Assembly (NCBI GenBank): GCA_003250175.1
Contig: QKHD01000311.1
Coordinates: forward strand, 1-19,059
From: Helicobacteraceae bacterium
GTDB lineage: Bacteria; Campylobacterota; Campylobacteria; Campylobacterales; SZUA-545
Length of the DNA stretch: 19,059 bases
Direction of reading: 5' to 3'
Within the stretch, counting starts at the first letter, position 1, and each line of letters begins with the position of its first letter. The notes under the pieces were generated by a model that saw nothing but the letters and a program-made list of their open reading frames with translations, did not search any database and was not told the origin of the DNA. Both the position numbers and the translations under genes were made by a program. This document shows, one piece after another, positions 1 to 7,115 of the stretch.

Positions 1-668
1 AGTGCATCGAAACGGTCATACTTTTGGCCGTTGATTTTGAGAATCTCATCCCCGACGGCGAAGGGGTTTTCCGGAAAGAAAACATCCCGTTTGGAAACGT
101 ACACCTTTCCCTTCTCCCGACTCATCCGGATACCGATATCGCCATAGTGGGGCTCCGGAGTCTCAATAAGCTTTTGCAAAAACTCGCTGGAGATGTAGGT
201 GCCGTCCAGACTCCCGATACCCACCACGCTGTAGCAGCGGACCCCTAGGAGTTTTCCTTCCGTATTTTTAAGGCTAAACTCTCCGAAGCGGTCAAACCCG
301 TTGGCATAACTTAGAATTTTGCCGACCTGATAGTTTTTGGGGCCGATGAGAGCAATTTTTTTATCGGAGTCGATGGAACCCAGCGGTTTAAAGCGTACGG
401 GATTGAGGACTTTGGGCGAGGTCACTTTGTAGGTTCGCGTAAAGGGGTCGTGACCTACTACTTCATACCCTTTGGGGAAGTTGAGAATCTTGTTTTTCGG
501 GTCATGGCAGATAAGGGTTTTCTCCTCTACGGCCAGACAGTTGATTCCGGAGAGTTCGTAGATGGATTGGGAGTTTTTCTGAAAACAGGGGTCGTAGTTG
601 TCGCCGTCTCCGGCAAAAAGGGAGAGTAGCAAAAAAAAGGGTAAAACGAGAAGAAGTGAAAAGCGCAT
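1..668 (-). CDS. Secreted PDZ-domain protein, partial (C-terminus beyond left edge)
   Basis: An open frame runs from an ATG at 668 to the left edge with no stop, giving 222 complete codons. Residues 1-19 form a signal peptide (MRF, then a leucine/phenylalanine-rich core, ending SLFA before GDGD), so export to the periplasm is likely. The mature part has four cysteines (28, 44, 54, 145), which could form disulfides. Residues about 176-220 look like a PDZ domain: DIGIRM, a short beta strand KVYVS, then VGDEILKING. No protease catalytic motif is visible in the part present. The start overlaps the ybaB stop by one base (TGATG), so it is probably translationally coupled. H. pylori is recalled to have a hypothetical gene in the same place after panD and ybaB. 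Function unknown; a periplasmic scaffold or protease-associated protein is possible. Confidence 0.8.
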   Translation of the reverse strand, partial: MRFSLLLVLPFFLLLSLFAGDGDNYDPCFQKNSQSIYELSGINCLAVEEKTLICHDPKNKILNFPKGYEVVGHDPFTRTYKVTSPKVLNPVRFKPLGSIDSDKKIALIGPKNYQVGKILSYANGFDRFGEFSLKNTEGKLLGVRCYSVVGIGSLDGTYISSEFLQKLIETPEPHYGDIGIRMSREKGKVYVSKRDVFFPENPFAVGDEILKINGQKYDRFDA

Positions 669-988
669 CACGCTTTGGGCTTCATAAACTGGCCCATATT
701 ACCCAGCATGCCCATGGCAGCCTCCTGGCGGCCCGCTTCGATCTTGCGGTTGACCTCGTTGACTGCGGAGATGATGAGAATCTGCAAAGCTTCGCGGTCA
801 TCCATCAGGCTCTCGTCGATGGTGATGTCGATCATTTCACCTTTGCCATTGGCCTGGACGGTTACCATGCCGCCGCCGCTTTTGGCCTCGTAGACCTGGG
901 AGAGACTTTTTTCCTGGAGCTCTTGGGTCTTTTTCTGTACCTCGGAAAGCATCTCCCCCAGGCCGCCAAGATCCATATTGCCAAACAT
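668..988 (-). CDS. ybaB: YbaB/EbfC family nucleoid-associated protein
   Basis: The 106-residue product matches the YbaB/EbfC family in length and sequence: an N-terminal helix with LGEMLSEVQKKTQELQEK, a central sheet (VTVQANGKGEMIDITID), and a helical C-terminal part with DREALQILIISAVNEVN. Members are dimeric DNA-binding proteins found on the nucleoid, often encoded with dnaX and recR. Here the gene lies instead between panD and a secreted PDZ protein. The start is an ATG at 988, two bases after the panD stop, with only a weak ribosome binding site, so coupling to panD is likely. Nothing is unusual in the sequence. The family assignment is firm; its role in this organism is inferred. Confidence 0.9.
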   Translation of the reverse strand: MFGNMDLGGLGEMLSEVQKKTQELQEKSLSQVYEAKSGGGMVTVQANGKGEMIDITIDESLMDDREALQILIISAVNEVNRKIEAGRQEAAMGMLGNMGQFMKPKA

Positions 989-990
989 GC

Positions 991-1356
991 TTAGATCTCG
1001 TTCAGCACTTGGGTGATTTTGTTCTGGTCGTCCACCATCACCACCTTGGGTGCGTAGTTGTCCAGCTCAGAGGCATCGTAGCTGGCGTAAGCCACGACGA
1101 TGATCTTATCGTCCACCTGAACCTTGCGGGCTGCGGCACCGTTAAGGCAGATTTCACCCTTGCCCCACTCCCCCTTGATGATGTAGGTGGAGAAGCGTTC
1201 TCCGTTATTGATATTGAGAATCTCAACCTTCTGTCCCACCCGCATGGCGGAAGCTTCTAAAAGCTCCTCGTCGATGGTGATGGAACCGATGTAGTTGAGG
1301 TTTGCATCGGTAACCGTCGCTCTATGGATTTTAGAATAGAGCATCTCCATACGCAT
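991..1356 (-). CDS. panD: Aspartate 1-decarboxylase (pyruvoyl enzyme) PanD
   Basis: PanD converts L-aspartate to beta-alanine and CO2 for pantothenate and coenzyme A synthesis in the cytoplasm. It is made as a pro-enzyme that cuts itself between Gly24 and Ser25 to form a pyruvoyl group. Here Gly24-Ser25 (YIGSITID) sits at the same residue number as in E. coli, which supports the ATG at 1356. Other hallmarks are [14 protein letters not shown] near the start, [20 protein letters not shown] (substrate-site region) and [21 protein letters not shown]. The 121-residue length is usual. The start overlaps the stop of the ferredoxin gene by one base (TAATG), so translation is probably coupled. panC and panB are not in the window. 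Confidence 0.97.
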   Translation of the reverse strand: MRMEMLYSKIHRATVTDANLNYIGSITIDEELLEASAMRVGQKVEILNINNGERFSTYIIKGEWGKGEICLNGAAARKVQVDDKIIVVAYASYDASELDNYAPKVVMVDDQNKITQVLNEI

Positions 1357-1736
1357 TAGCGGACTCCGGCCATCTTCTGCATCTCTGCAGGAGTGATGGC
1401 GTTACCCCAGGCCATTTCGTCAATGATGTATTCGCTGACGACATTGCCGCCGATGATGTGCTCGTCAATGATGCGATCGATCTTGGCTTTGTCCAGGCCG
1501 GTGTAGACGTGGTGTCCGGGTTCCACCATCATCATCGGGCCCTGGGAACAGCGGTTGAGGCAACCGGTCTGTACAGGTACGACGGTGTTGATGATCCCTT
1601 TTTCCATCAGCTTGCTGCCCAGGTATTGGAACAGGTCGCGGTTTTGTGCATTAATGCAGCTGGGTTTTGGGAATTGCGGCGGGCGCTCGACGGCGCACAT
1701 GAACATATAAAAAGCGGGTTGTGGCATGCCTTGCAT
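1356..1736 (-). CDS. Thioredoxin-like [2Fe-2S] ferredoxin domain protein
   Basis: A small cytoplasmic protein with four cysteines in the pattern C-x12-C and C-x3-C ([15 protein letters not shown] and [12 protein letters not shown]). This is the signature of thioredoxin-fold [2Fe-2S] ferredoxins such as the NuoE-like and Clostridium pasteurianum 2Fe-2S families. The run [17 protein letters not shown] after the last cysteine is also typical. I choose the ATG at 1736 (126 residues): AAGGA lies six bases upstream, inside the end of murE. A TTG at 1742 in frame would overlap the murE stop and has poorer spacing; an ATG at 1727 is a further alternative. The electron-transfer partner is unknown. Its place between murE and panD does not point to one, though an Nfu-type Fe-S carrier is encoded two genes upstream. 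Confidence 0.85.
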   Translation of the reverse strand: MQGMPQPAFYMFMCAVERPPQFPKPSCINAQNRDLFQYLGSKLMEKGIINTVVPVQTGCLNRCSQGPMMMVEPGHHVYTGLDKAKIDRIIDEHIIGGNVVSEYIIDEMAWGNAITPAEMQKMAGVR

Positions 1737-1738
1737 TA

Positions 1739-3031
1739 TCAATCCTTAATTTTTAAGTAGTTTAAAATAATCTCTTTATCGCTAAAGGGGTGAATACTAT
1801 CACCTATCTCTTGAAATTTTTCATCACCTTTACCGAGTACTAATAATACTTCATTTTGATTTAATTTCGACAGGGCAAGCTCAATGGCCTTACGTCTGTC
1901 AGGCTCGATGGTAACACGTTTCTTATCCTCGATACCTGCCAGAATATCCTCGATAATGGCTTCCGGCTCTTCGCTTCTTGGGTTGTCGCTGGTCAAGTAG
2001 ATGTGGCGGGCATATTTCGCAGCTACCGAGCCCATTTTCGGGCGCTTCGTCTTGTCCCGGTTTCCTCCCGCTCCAAAGAGAGCGATCACCTGACGGTTTT
2101 CTAACGAGCTAAGCGCCTTTTCAATTCCGTCATGGGTGTGGGCAAAGTCGACAATCACCAGGGGGCTGGTGGAAACCACCTCCATGCGCCCTTCCACGCC
2201 ACCGAAGTTCTCCACCACCTCGCATACCTCCTCCAGAGTTTTACCCGTGAGTTTTTGCACACCGGCAATAGCCGCAAGGATGTTGTACATGTTAAAGGTC
2301 CCCATTAGCGGACTGCTAAATACGGCCCGCTCATTCATCCCCTTGACCATCCCGGTCAGACGGTGGTCATTCAGGGAATAGGCCTCGATACGGTAGGTTG
2401 CCCCACTCTCCATGGCGTAGGTCATGGCGTTCTTGTAATTGGGGTCGACCTGGGGGTCGTCACGGTTGATGATCTTGGGTGTTTCGTCGGAAAGAAACGA
2501 GTTTTTTACGGCACGGTAATTTTCAAAAGTCTTGTGATAATCGAGGTGATCACCGGTAATGTTGGTGTGCACCTTAAGGGCAAAGTCGATGCCCTCAATA
2601 CGCTTCTGATCAATCCCGTGGGAGCTTACTTCCATGATAAAGAAATCACATCCGGAGCGCCGTGCCTCATACATATTGTGCAGGGTGGCCAGAAGGCTTG
2701 GGGTTGTCAGGCTCTTTTCAGCGGCACGTGATTCATTGATAAAAAAGCCCCGTGTTCCGGAGAGGGCTGCCTTATAGCCAAGATCCAGCAACATGGAGTA
2801 GTAAAGCGCTGCCGTTGTTGTCTTGCCGTTCGTACCTGTAATGCCGACCACCTGCATATCCCCAAGTCCAAGGTATTGCTTAATGGTGTAGGGGGTCAAA
2901 ATCCCCTTGCATCCGGCTACGATGGCATCTTTTTCATACCGACTGGATTGATGGTCGGAGAAAAAAAAGCGCTCTTTATTGCACTCCCTAGAGTCGTCCG
3001 TAACGACGACACTGCCCAGCTCGTAAATCAC
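1739..3031 (-). CDS. murE: UDP-MurNAc-L-Ala-D-Glu:meso-DAP ligase MurE
   Basis: MurE adds meso-diaminopimelate to UDP-MurNAc-L-Ala-D-Glu with ATP during cytoplasmic peptidoglycan precursor synthesis. The three Mur-ligase domains are visible: an N-terminal UDP-binding part with TDDSRE (11-16), a central ATPase domain with P-loop GTNGKTTT (66-73), TTP (109-111), SSHG (136-139), and Lys176 in the carbamylated-lysine position (ENYRAVK). The C-terminal part has DNPR (349-352), which marks meso-DAP rather than lysine specificity. The common GKGHE motif reads GKGDE (400-404), keeping the Gly and Glu that contact DAP. The start is a GTG directly after the stop of the upstream gene, with a weak AAGAG behind it. 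At 430 residues it is shorter than the E. coli enzyme (about 495), mostly through a short N-terminal domain. Confidence 0.97.
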   Translation of the reverse strand: MIYELGSVVVTDDSRECNKERFFFSDHQSSRYEKDAIVAGCKGILTPYTIKQYLGLGDMQVVGITGTNGKTTTAALYYSMLLDLGYKAALSGTRGFFINESRAAEKSLTTPSLLATLHNMYEARRSGCDFFIMEVSSHGIDQKRIEGIDFALKVHTNITGDHLDYHKTFENYRAVKNSFLSDETPKIINRDDPQVDPNYKNAMTYAMESGATYRIEAYSLNDHRLTGMVKGMNERAVFSSPLMGTFNMYNILAAIAGVQKLTGKTLEEVCEVVENFGGVEGRMEVVSTSPLVIVDFAHTHDGIEKALSSLENRQVIALFGAGGNRDKTKRPKMGSVAAKYARHIYLTSDNPRSEEPEAIIEDILAGIEDKKRVTIEPDRRKAIELALSKLNQNEVLLVLGKGDEKFQEIGDSIHPFSDKEIILNYLKIKD

Positions 3032-3604
3032 TCAGTGCTCTTTGATTTTTTCAAGCAGTTTGCGAATCTCCTCATCGGCTGGAAAGGCGGTAGTGGCACT
3101 GTCAATGTAGTTGAGTGCCATATCGATGTATTCGTGCTCGATAAGGGTATTGATGAACTCAAAGAAATCACTTTTTTGCGTGATAATCACCTTGGTGCTG
3201 AAAAAGATATTTTGGAAAACTTCGCTGAAGTTTTCACTCTCTTCCAGAAGGGTTTTAAAATCGTTGTAGGTGATGCCGTCTTCGCTTTCAATCATCGATT
3301 CGATTTCGATAATTGAACCGTTGCTGTTTCGGGTCATTCCGGATTCAAGGGATTCCACTAGGGCTTCGAGGGCTTCATAGCTGTTGTCTGCATCAAAGGT
3401 GCGTGCGATATTGTAAAACTCATAGAGCTGCACCACATCGTCCTGCATCTCAGGAGCAATTGAACAGAGTAGTACGCCTACGCGGGCGTCCATGTTCTCC
3501 GGATTCTCGTTGAATGCCAGGGAATAGAGCTTCAGAGCATTGGTAAAGTCACGGTTTTGAAAGAGTTTAGCCGCTTCGTTGATAATAGTTTTTTCACTTT
3601 TCAT
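3032..3604 (-). CDS. TPR-like helical protein of unknown function
   Basis: A 190-residue acidic, mostly helical protein without signal peptide or membrane segments, so probably cytoplasmic. A tetratricopeptide-like unit is visible near the start (NEAAKLF, RDFTNALKLYSLAFNENPEN) and a second degenerate one near the end (MALNYIDSATTAFPADEEIRKLLEKIKE). The middle (about 90-125) is rich in Glu and Ser. I do not recognise a specific family. The start chosen is the ATG at 3604, eight bases after the nfu stop; an in-frame ATG at 3652 would overlap nfu by 41 bases. Neither has a convincing ribosome binding site. It ends immediately before the murE GTG start, so the two are likely co-translated. It may serve as a protein-interaction adaptor, but this is a guess from fold type alone. 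Confidence 0.75.
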   Translation of the reverse strand: MKSEKTIINEAAKLFQNRDFTNALKLYSLAFNENPENMDARVGVLLCSIAPEMQDDVVQLYEFYNIARTFDADNSYEALEALVESLESGMTRNSNGSIIEIESMIESEDGITYNDFKTLLEESENFSEVFQNIFFSTKVIITQKSDFFEFINTLIEHEYIDMALNYIDSATTAFPADEEIRKLLEKIKEH

Positions 3605-3611
3605 AAGTGAA

Positions 3612-3890
3612 TTATAATTGATCAAGCTTATTTTCCATCCCGTGAGGTACATTTACTACTGTAAGTTCAGGATGTATATCGATTTTGAGTTGTCGTTCGA
3701 CAGTGTATTTGAGGGTTTGGCCGCTGCTGGAGCATCCCACGCAGCCGCCTTGGAGTTGTACGTAGACAATACCGTCAATAATATCGATGAGCTCGATCCC
3801 TCCCCCGTCAAGGGCTAGGGCCGGCTTGATCTTTGCCAGTGAGTTGTTAACTGCCGGCTTAAGATCCTCATCGCTGAAAGGTATTGCCAC
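3612..3890 (-). CDS. NifU C-terminal domain (Nfu-type) Fe-S scaffold protein
   Basis: The 92-residue product is a stand-alone NifU C-terminal domain. The motif GGCVGCSSSGQTLK holds the Cys50-x2-Cys53 pair that binds a bridging Fe-S cluster between subunits, and DGGGIELIDI is the conserved strand before it. Nfu proteins receive and deliver [4Fe-4S] or [2Fe-2S] clusters to target enzymes in the cytoplasm. No N-terminal IscU-like scaffold domain is present. The start is a GTG at 3890 with AAGGAG about eight bases upstream. It lies 25 bases after rplQ, with no clear terminator between, so it may be expressed by read-through from the alpha operon. The downstream ferredoxin gene is a possible client, which is inference only. 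Confidence 0.92.
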   Translation of the reverse strand: MAIPFSDEDLKPAVNNSLAKIKPALALDGGGIELIDIIDGIVYVQLQGGCVGCSSSGQTLKYTVERQLKIDIHPELTVVNVPHGMENKLDQL

Positions 3891-3910
3891 GACCTCTCCT
3901 TATGTGTGTT

Positions 3911-3927
3911 CTGGTTTATTTAACCAG
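3911..3927 (-). other. Small inverted repeat spanning the rplQ stop codon
   Basis: A perfect 6-base stem (CTGGTT / AACCAG) with a 5-base loop covers the last codons and stop of rplQ. It is not followed by a U run, so it does not look like an intrinsic terminator. It could slow 3' exonucleases or be chance. Confidence 0.35.
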
Positions 3928-4269
3928 GGAGATGTTGGCCATCTGAGCCGCATCGCCGCGTCGTACACGTGTACGTTGAATCGTGGTATAACCACCGTTG
4001 CGGGAAGCGAATTGGCCAGCAATTTCAGTTACGATTTTTTTGGTCGCTTCTTTGTGCTGCAGTTTTGCAAAAATTGCACGGTGAGCATTGAAGTCACCTT
4101 TCTTGGCAGTTGTGACCAGTTTGTCGAAGTAGGACTTCAGTTCTTTTGCTTTTGGCAGTGTTGTTTCGATATTTCCGTTTTCAATAAGGGAAATAGCGAG
4201 GTTTTTCAACAGTGCTTTTCGGTGAGAAGTGGTTCTCCCGAGTTTACGGTGTGCGAGTCGGTGTCTCAT
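3916..4269 (-). CDS. rplQ: 50S ribosomal protein L17
   Basis: The 117-residue product begins [20 protein letters not shown], the L17 signature, and ends in the conserved [17 protein letters not shown] region. L17 sits near the peptide exit tunnel of the large subunit. It closes the alpha operon, as in most bacteria, and starts four bases after the rpoA stop with AAAGG about seven bases before the ATG. The length matches the short form of the family, without the C-terminal extension seen in some groups. Confidence 0.98.
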   Translation of the reverse strand: MRHRLAHRKLGRTTSHRKALLKNLAISLIENGNIETTLPKAKELKSYFDKLVTTAKKGDFNAHRAIFAKLQHKEATKKIVTEIAGQFASRNGGYTTIQRTRVRRGDAAQMANISLVK

Positions 4270-4272
4270 CTA

Positions 4273-5274
4273 TCAGCCTTTAAGTTCTGTGAGTTTCTTT
4301 TGAAAAATTTCAATAATGTCGCTGGCGACTGGATCGCCTGCTCCCAGACCAAGATCCACAAGACTCTGTTTGATCTCTTCCAGGGATTTTTTACCAAGGT
4401 TTTTGACTTTTGCCAGTTCGGCTTCACTCATCATAACGATTTCACCCAGGTATTTCAGGTTTGAACGTGTCAGGCAGTTGTGGCTTCGAGCGGAGAGGTT
4501 AAGCTCTTCGATCTTGGTCATCATCTTTTTCAGGGTCTCGTCGTCTTCTTTGGACGCGATCGCCTTGGTAGCGCCTTTCGGTTCGAATTCCGCACCGAAT
4601 ACTTCCAGCTGCTTGAGCATGGTTGTTACGGCAGCGTCGAAAACCTCTGTCGGCTCGGTCTGACCGTCGGTAACGATGTCAAATACGATTTTTTCAAAGT
4701 TGGGGTTATCTTCAACCAAAACTTTTTCCAGCTCGTAATTGGCTTTTTTAACCGGCATGAAGTAAGCGTCGAGGGGCAGGTAGCCTTCCTCGGTAACATC
4801 GCGAATCTCTTCGCTCGGGACATAGCCCATACCCTTTTCAATGACCAGGGAGATGTTGAGCACGCCGTCTTCGTTGACAGTTGCAAAATAGGCATCCGGA
4901 GTAACAACTTCGATGTCGTCGTTGTTAAAGTCGGAACCTTTGATTTCGACGGGGCCGCTGAAGCTGTAATCGACTTTTACGCGATCCGCATCGGATTTGA
5001 TTTTAAATCGGATGTTCTTCAGGTTTACGATCAAAGCGGCCACATCTTCCAGGACACCGCGGATGCTGTCAAATTCATGACTGGCATCTTCGATCTTCAC
5101 AGCAGTGGGGGCATACCCCACGGTGCTGCTGAGAATGATGCGTTTGAGTGGGTGGGCGAGAGTGATCGCATAGCCGATGTCAAACGGGAATATCGATATT
5201 TTCGCATGATTGTCGTCAAGCTTCTCGATTTCGTATTTATCCGGTACAAATGGTGCAGTTTTGATCTTTTTCAT
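4273..5274 (-). CDS. rpoA: DNA-directed RNA polymerase subunit alpha
   Basis: RpoA dimerises to start RNA polymerase assembly, and its C-terminal domain contacts promoter DNA and activators. I take the ATG at 5274 (333 residues), which lines up with the Campylobacter start recalled (M-x-x-I-x-T-x-x-x-x-P); an in-frame GTG at 5283 would add three residues. In the N-terminal domain the usual LGNALRRILLSS reads TLAHPLKRIILSS (38-50), followed by TVGYAPTAVKI, a form I associate with Campylobacterota. The C-terminal domain has LSARSHNCL, with Arg263 in the place of E. coli Arg265, the main UP-element contact, and the helix-hairpin-helix-like VKNLGKKSLEEIKQSL. A Glu/Asp/Lys-rich linker joins the two. 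The gene sits between rpsD and rplQ, the standard alpha-operon order. Confidence 0.98.
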   Translation of the reverse strand: MKKIKTAPFVPDKYEIEKLDDNHAKISIFPFDIGYAITLAHPLKRIILSSTVGYAPTAVKIEDASHEFDSIRGVLEDVAALIVNLKNIRFKIKSDADRVKVDYSFSGPVEIKGSDFNNDDIEVVTPDAYFATVNEDGVLNISLVIEKGMGYVPSEEIRDVTEEGYLPLDAYFMPVKKANYELEKVLVEDNPNFEKIVFDIVTDGQTEPTEVFDAAVTTMLKQLEVFGAEFEPKGATKAIASKEDDETLKKMMTKIEELNLSARSHNCLTRSNLKYLGEIVMMSEAELAKVKNLGKKSLEEIKQSLVDLGLGAGDPVASDIIEIFQKKLTELKG

Positions 5275-5294
5275 GAATCCCACTTTATCAGTTA

Positions 5295-5921
5295 TTATTT
5301 AGAGTAAAGCTCGACGATCAATCGTTCTTCGATTGGTAGCGCCAATTCTTCTCGATCGGGAAGTCGGGTAAAGATCCCTGCTTTTTTATCTTGGTCAACG
5401 TCAACCCATGCGCTAATGCCAGTTTGGTTAGTTAGTTCAAGTGCGCGCGTGATTTGCTCGTTGCTTTTCATTTTTTCACGGACTTCAACTTTTTGACCAG
5501 GCTTGACACGGTAGGATGGAATATCCAGTCGTTTACCGTCTACAAGGATGTGACCATGAGTCACGGCTTGGCGGGCGAATCGTCGGGTCGTAGCGAACCC
5601 CATTCGGTAAACAACATTGTCAAGTCGCTGCTCCAAAAGTAGCAGAAAGTTAGCACCGGTATTACCGTCCATGCGGCTAGCAGTTTTGTAAGCACGTTGG
5701 CACTGCTTTTCGGAGATGCCGTACATGTATTTAACTTTCTGTTTTTCACGAAGCTGTAAGCCGTATTCGCTTACTTTGGATCTTCTTTGACCGTGTTGTC
5801 CTGGAGCGTAAGGTCGCTTTTCCAGCGCACTCTTACCCGCAAGTCGTCTCTCACCTTTGAGAGCGAGGCTAACGCCTAATCGTCTTTCAATCTTTTCTAC
5901 AGGACCAGTATATCTTGCCAT
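5295..5921 (-). CDS. rpsD: 30S ribosomal protein S4
   Basis: S4 nucleates 30S assembly by binding the 5' domain of 16S rRNA and in many bacteria represses its own operon. The 208-residue product starts [19 protein letters not shown] and has the S4 RNA-binding fold in [34 protein letters not shown]. There is no N-terminal zinc cysteine cluster, so this is the cysteine-free form. AAGGA lies nine bases before the ATG, within the 21-base gap after rpsK. I cannot see a pseudoknot-type S4 operator by eye. Confidence 0.98.
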   Translation of the reverse strand: MARYTGPVEKIERRLGVSLALKGERRLAGKSALEKRPYAPGQHGQRRSKVSEYGLQLREKQKVKYMYGISEKQCQRAYKTASRMDGNTGANFLLLLEQRLDNVVYRMGFATTRRFARQAVTHGHILVDGKRLDIPSYRVKPGQKVEVREKMKSNEQITRALELTNQTGISAWVDVDQDKKAGIFTRLPDREELALPIEERLIVELYSK

Positions 5922-5942
5922 TTATCTATTTCCTTAGTTTTG

Positions 5943-6332
5943 TTAGATTCGTCGTTTTTTGCGTGGGCGGCAGCCGTTGTGTGGCAGAGGTGTAACATCT
6001 TTCAGGGTTGTTACACGTACACCGTCGGTAGCACCTACGGACTTAACAGCGGTCTCACGGCCGGAACCAGGACCTTGAACGCGGATACCGACTTCTTTGA
6101 TACCGTGCTCTTTCGCTTTAGTCATGACGTCTTCTACAGTTTGCTGAGCAGCATAAGGAGTAGATTTTTTACTTCCTTTGAAGCCCAGGGCGCCGGCGCT
6201 TGACCAGCAGATCACGTTACCGATTTCGTCGGTTACCGTGATAATCGTGTTGTTGAAAGAAGCTGCGATGTGGACAGTGCCCTTCGCAATATTCTTTCTT
6301 ACGACTTTCTTTTTAACTTTTCGCTTTGCCAT
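5943..6332 (-). CDS. rpsK: 30S ribosomal protein S11
   Basis: S11 lies on the 30S platform near the mRNA exit. The 129-residue product shows [36 protein letters not shown] and the C-terminal [15 protein letters not shown]. The Asn-Gly in HNGCRP matches the site that becomes isoaspartate in E. coli S11. The basic N-terminus ([11 protein letters not shown]) is of the usual kind. AAGGA lies five bases before the ATG. It follows rpsM by eight bases. Confidence 0.98.
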   Translation of the reverse strand: MAKRKVKKKVVRKNIAKGTVHIAASFNNTIITVTDEIGNVICWSSAGALGFKGSKKSTPYAAQQTVEDVMTKAKEHGIKEVGIRVQGPGSGRETAVKSVGATDGVRVTTLKDVTPLPHNGCRPRKKRRI

Positions 6333-6340
6333 GCTCTTCC

Positions 6341-6706
6341 TTATTTAGCTTTCGCGCCGACGGTTTTTTTCTTACCTTTGCGCGTTCGGGCATTTGTTTT
6401 TGTTTTTTGGCCGCGGACAGGAAGCCCACGTCGGTGGCGCAGACCACGGTAGCTACCAAGGTCCATCAGACCTTTGATATCCATGGCAACTTGTCGTCGA
6501 AGGTCACCTTCGATTACATAGTTACGCAGTTCGACGTTGATCGTCGCGATTTCATCTTCTGTCAGCTCATTAACCCGTTTATCCAGTGACATACCGATAT
6601 CATTGAGAATTTTGATGGATGTTGTATGACCGATACCGAAGATATAGGTCAGAGCGTATTCCATTCTCTTTTTATTAGGTAAATCAACACCTGCAATACG
6701 TGCCAT
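6341..6706 (-). CDS. rpsM: 30S ribosomal protein S13
   Basis: S13 is on the 30S head and contacts the 50S subunit and P-site tRNA. The 121-residue product begins [21 protein letters not shown] and carries [14 protein letters not shown] (helix-two-turn-helix region) and [24 protein letters not shown] near its end. The lysine-rich tail ([12 protein letters not shown]) is the part expected to reach the decoding centre. The ATG is two bases after the rpmJ stop, and its ribosome binding site AAGGA is inside the end of rpmJ. Confidence 0.98.
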   Translation of the reverse strand: MARIAGVDLPNKKRMEYALTYIFGIGHTTSIKILNDIGMSLDKRVNELTEDEIATINVELRNYVIEGDLRRQVAMDIKGLMDLGSYRGLRHRRGLPVRGQKTKTNARTRKGKKKTVGAKAK

Positions 6707-6708
6707 TG

Positions 6709-6822
6709 TTATCCTTGTCTCTGTTTATGTTTCGGATTGTTGCAAATCACGCGGACAATCCCCTTGCGCTTGATAATTTTGCAATCATCGCACATCTTCT
6801 TTACACTTGAACGAACTTTCAT
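6709..6822 (-). CDS. rpmJ: 50S ribosomal protein L36 (zinc-ribbon form)
   Basis: A 37-codon gene starts at the ATG at 6822 and ends with TAA at 6711-6709. The product begins [20 protein letters not shown] and has the zinc ligands Cys11, Cys14, Cys27 and His32 of the C+ form of L36. It ends KHKQRQG, the usual L36 tail. A strong ribosome binding site AGGAG lies at 6828-6832, five bases before the ATG. Its place, just before rpsM, is the standard one. A zinc-free paralogue, used by some bacteria under zinc limitation, is not in this window. Confidence 0.97.
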   Translation of the reverse strand: MKVRSSVKKMCDDCKIIKRKGIVRVICNNPKHKQRQG

Positions 6823-6857
6823 TCTGTCTCCTAACTAACCATTAAATGAAATTTGCA

Positions 6858-6863
6858 ATTATA
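6858..6863 (-). promoter_or_regulatory. Possible internal -10 element before rpmJ
   Basis: The 59-base gap between infA and rpmJ is the largest in the ribosomal run. It contains a perfect TATAAT preceded by G (GGTATAATTG) on the minus strand. No good -35 lies at 16-18 bases, but Helicobacter and Campylobacter sigma70 promoters are known to depend on the -10 with AT-rich upstream DNA. Transcription would begin near 6851, about 30 bases before rpmJ. This is a candidate only. Confidence 0.4.
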
Positions 6864-6881
6864 CCGAGATAAAGTAAAACC

Positions 6882-7100
6882 TTACTTATACCGATAAATT
6901 ATTCTTCCCTTATCAAGACTGTACGGCGTGAGTTCGATCCGTACCTTATCCCCGGGAAGAATCCGGATGTAGTTCATCCGCATCTTGCCGGCGATATGGC
7001 ACAAAATCACGTGTTTGTTTTCCAATTCGACCCGAAATGTCGCATTGGGCAACGCTTCCGTCACGACACCGTCGATCTCGATGACATCATCTTTTGCCAA
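6882..7100 (-). CDS. infA: Translation initiation factor IF-1
   Basis: The 72-residue protein reads [20 protein letters not shown], then a conserved OB fold ([31 protein letters not shown]) and ends with GRIIYRYK, matching IF-1 in length throughout. IF-1 binds the 30S A site and aids IF-2 and IF-3. The start codon is TTG at 7100, with GGGAG six bases upstream; no ATG or GTG would give the conserved MAKDD start. The gene follows map by 15 bases and precedes rpmJ, the usual order at the spc/alpha boundary. Confidence 0.97.
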   Translation of the reverse strand: MAKDDVIEIDGVVTEALPNATFRVELENKHVILCHIAGKMRMNYIRILPGDKVRIELTPYSLDKGRIIYRYK

Positions 7101-7115
7101 AGTCGTCTCCCTTTC

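Noticed and set aside
3787..4464. Plus-strand open frame of 225 codons opposite nfu, rplQ and rpoA
   Set aside because: It is antisense to three clearly real genes, its composition (many Phe, Cys, Ser) is that of a shadow frame, and it has no recognisable domain.
6823..6881. A small RNA or leader peptide in the infA-rpmJ gap
   Set aside because: The gap is only 59 bases and contains no stable hairpin or credible short frame.
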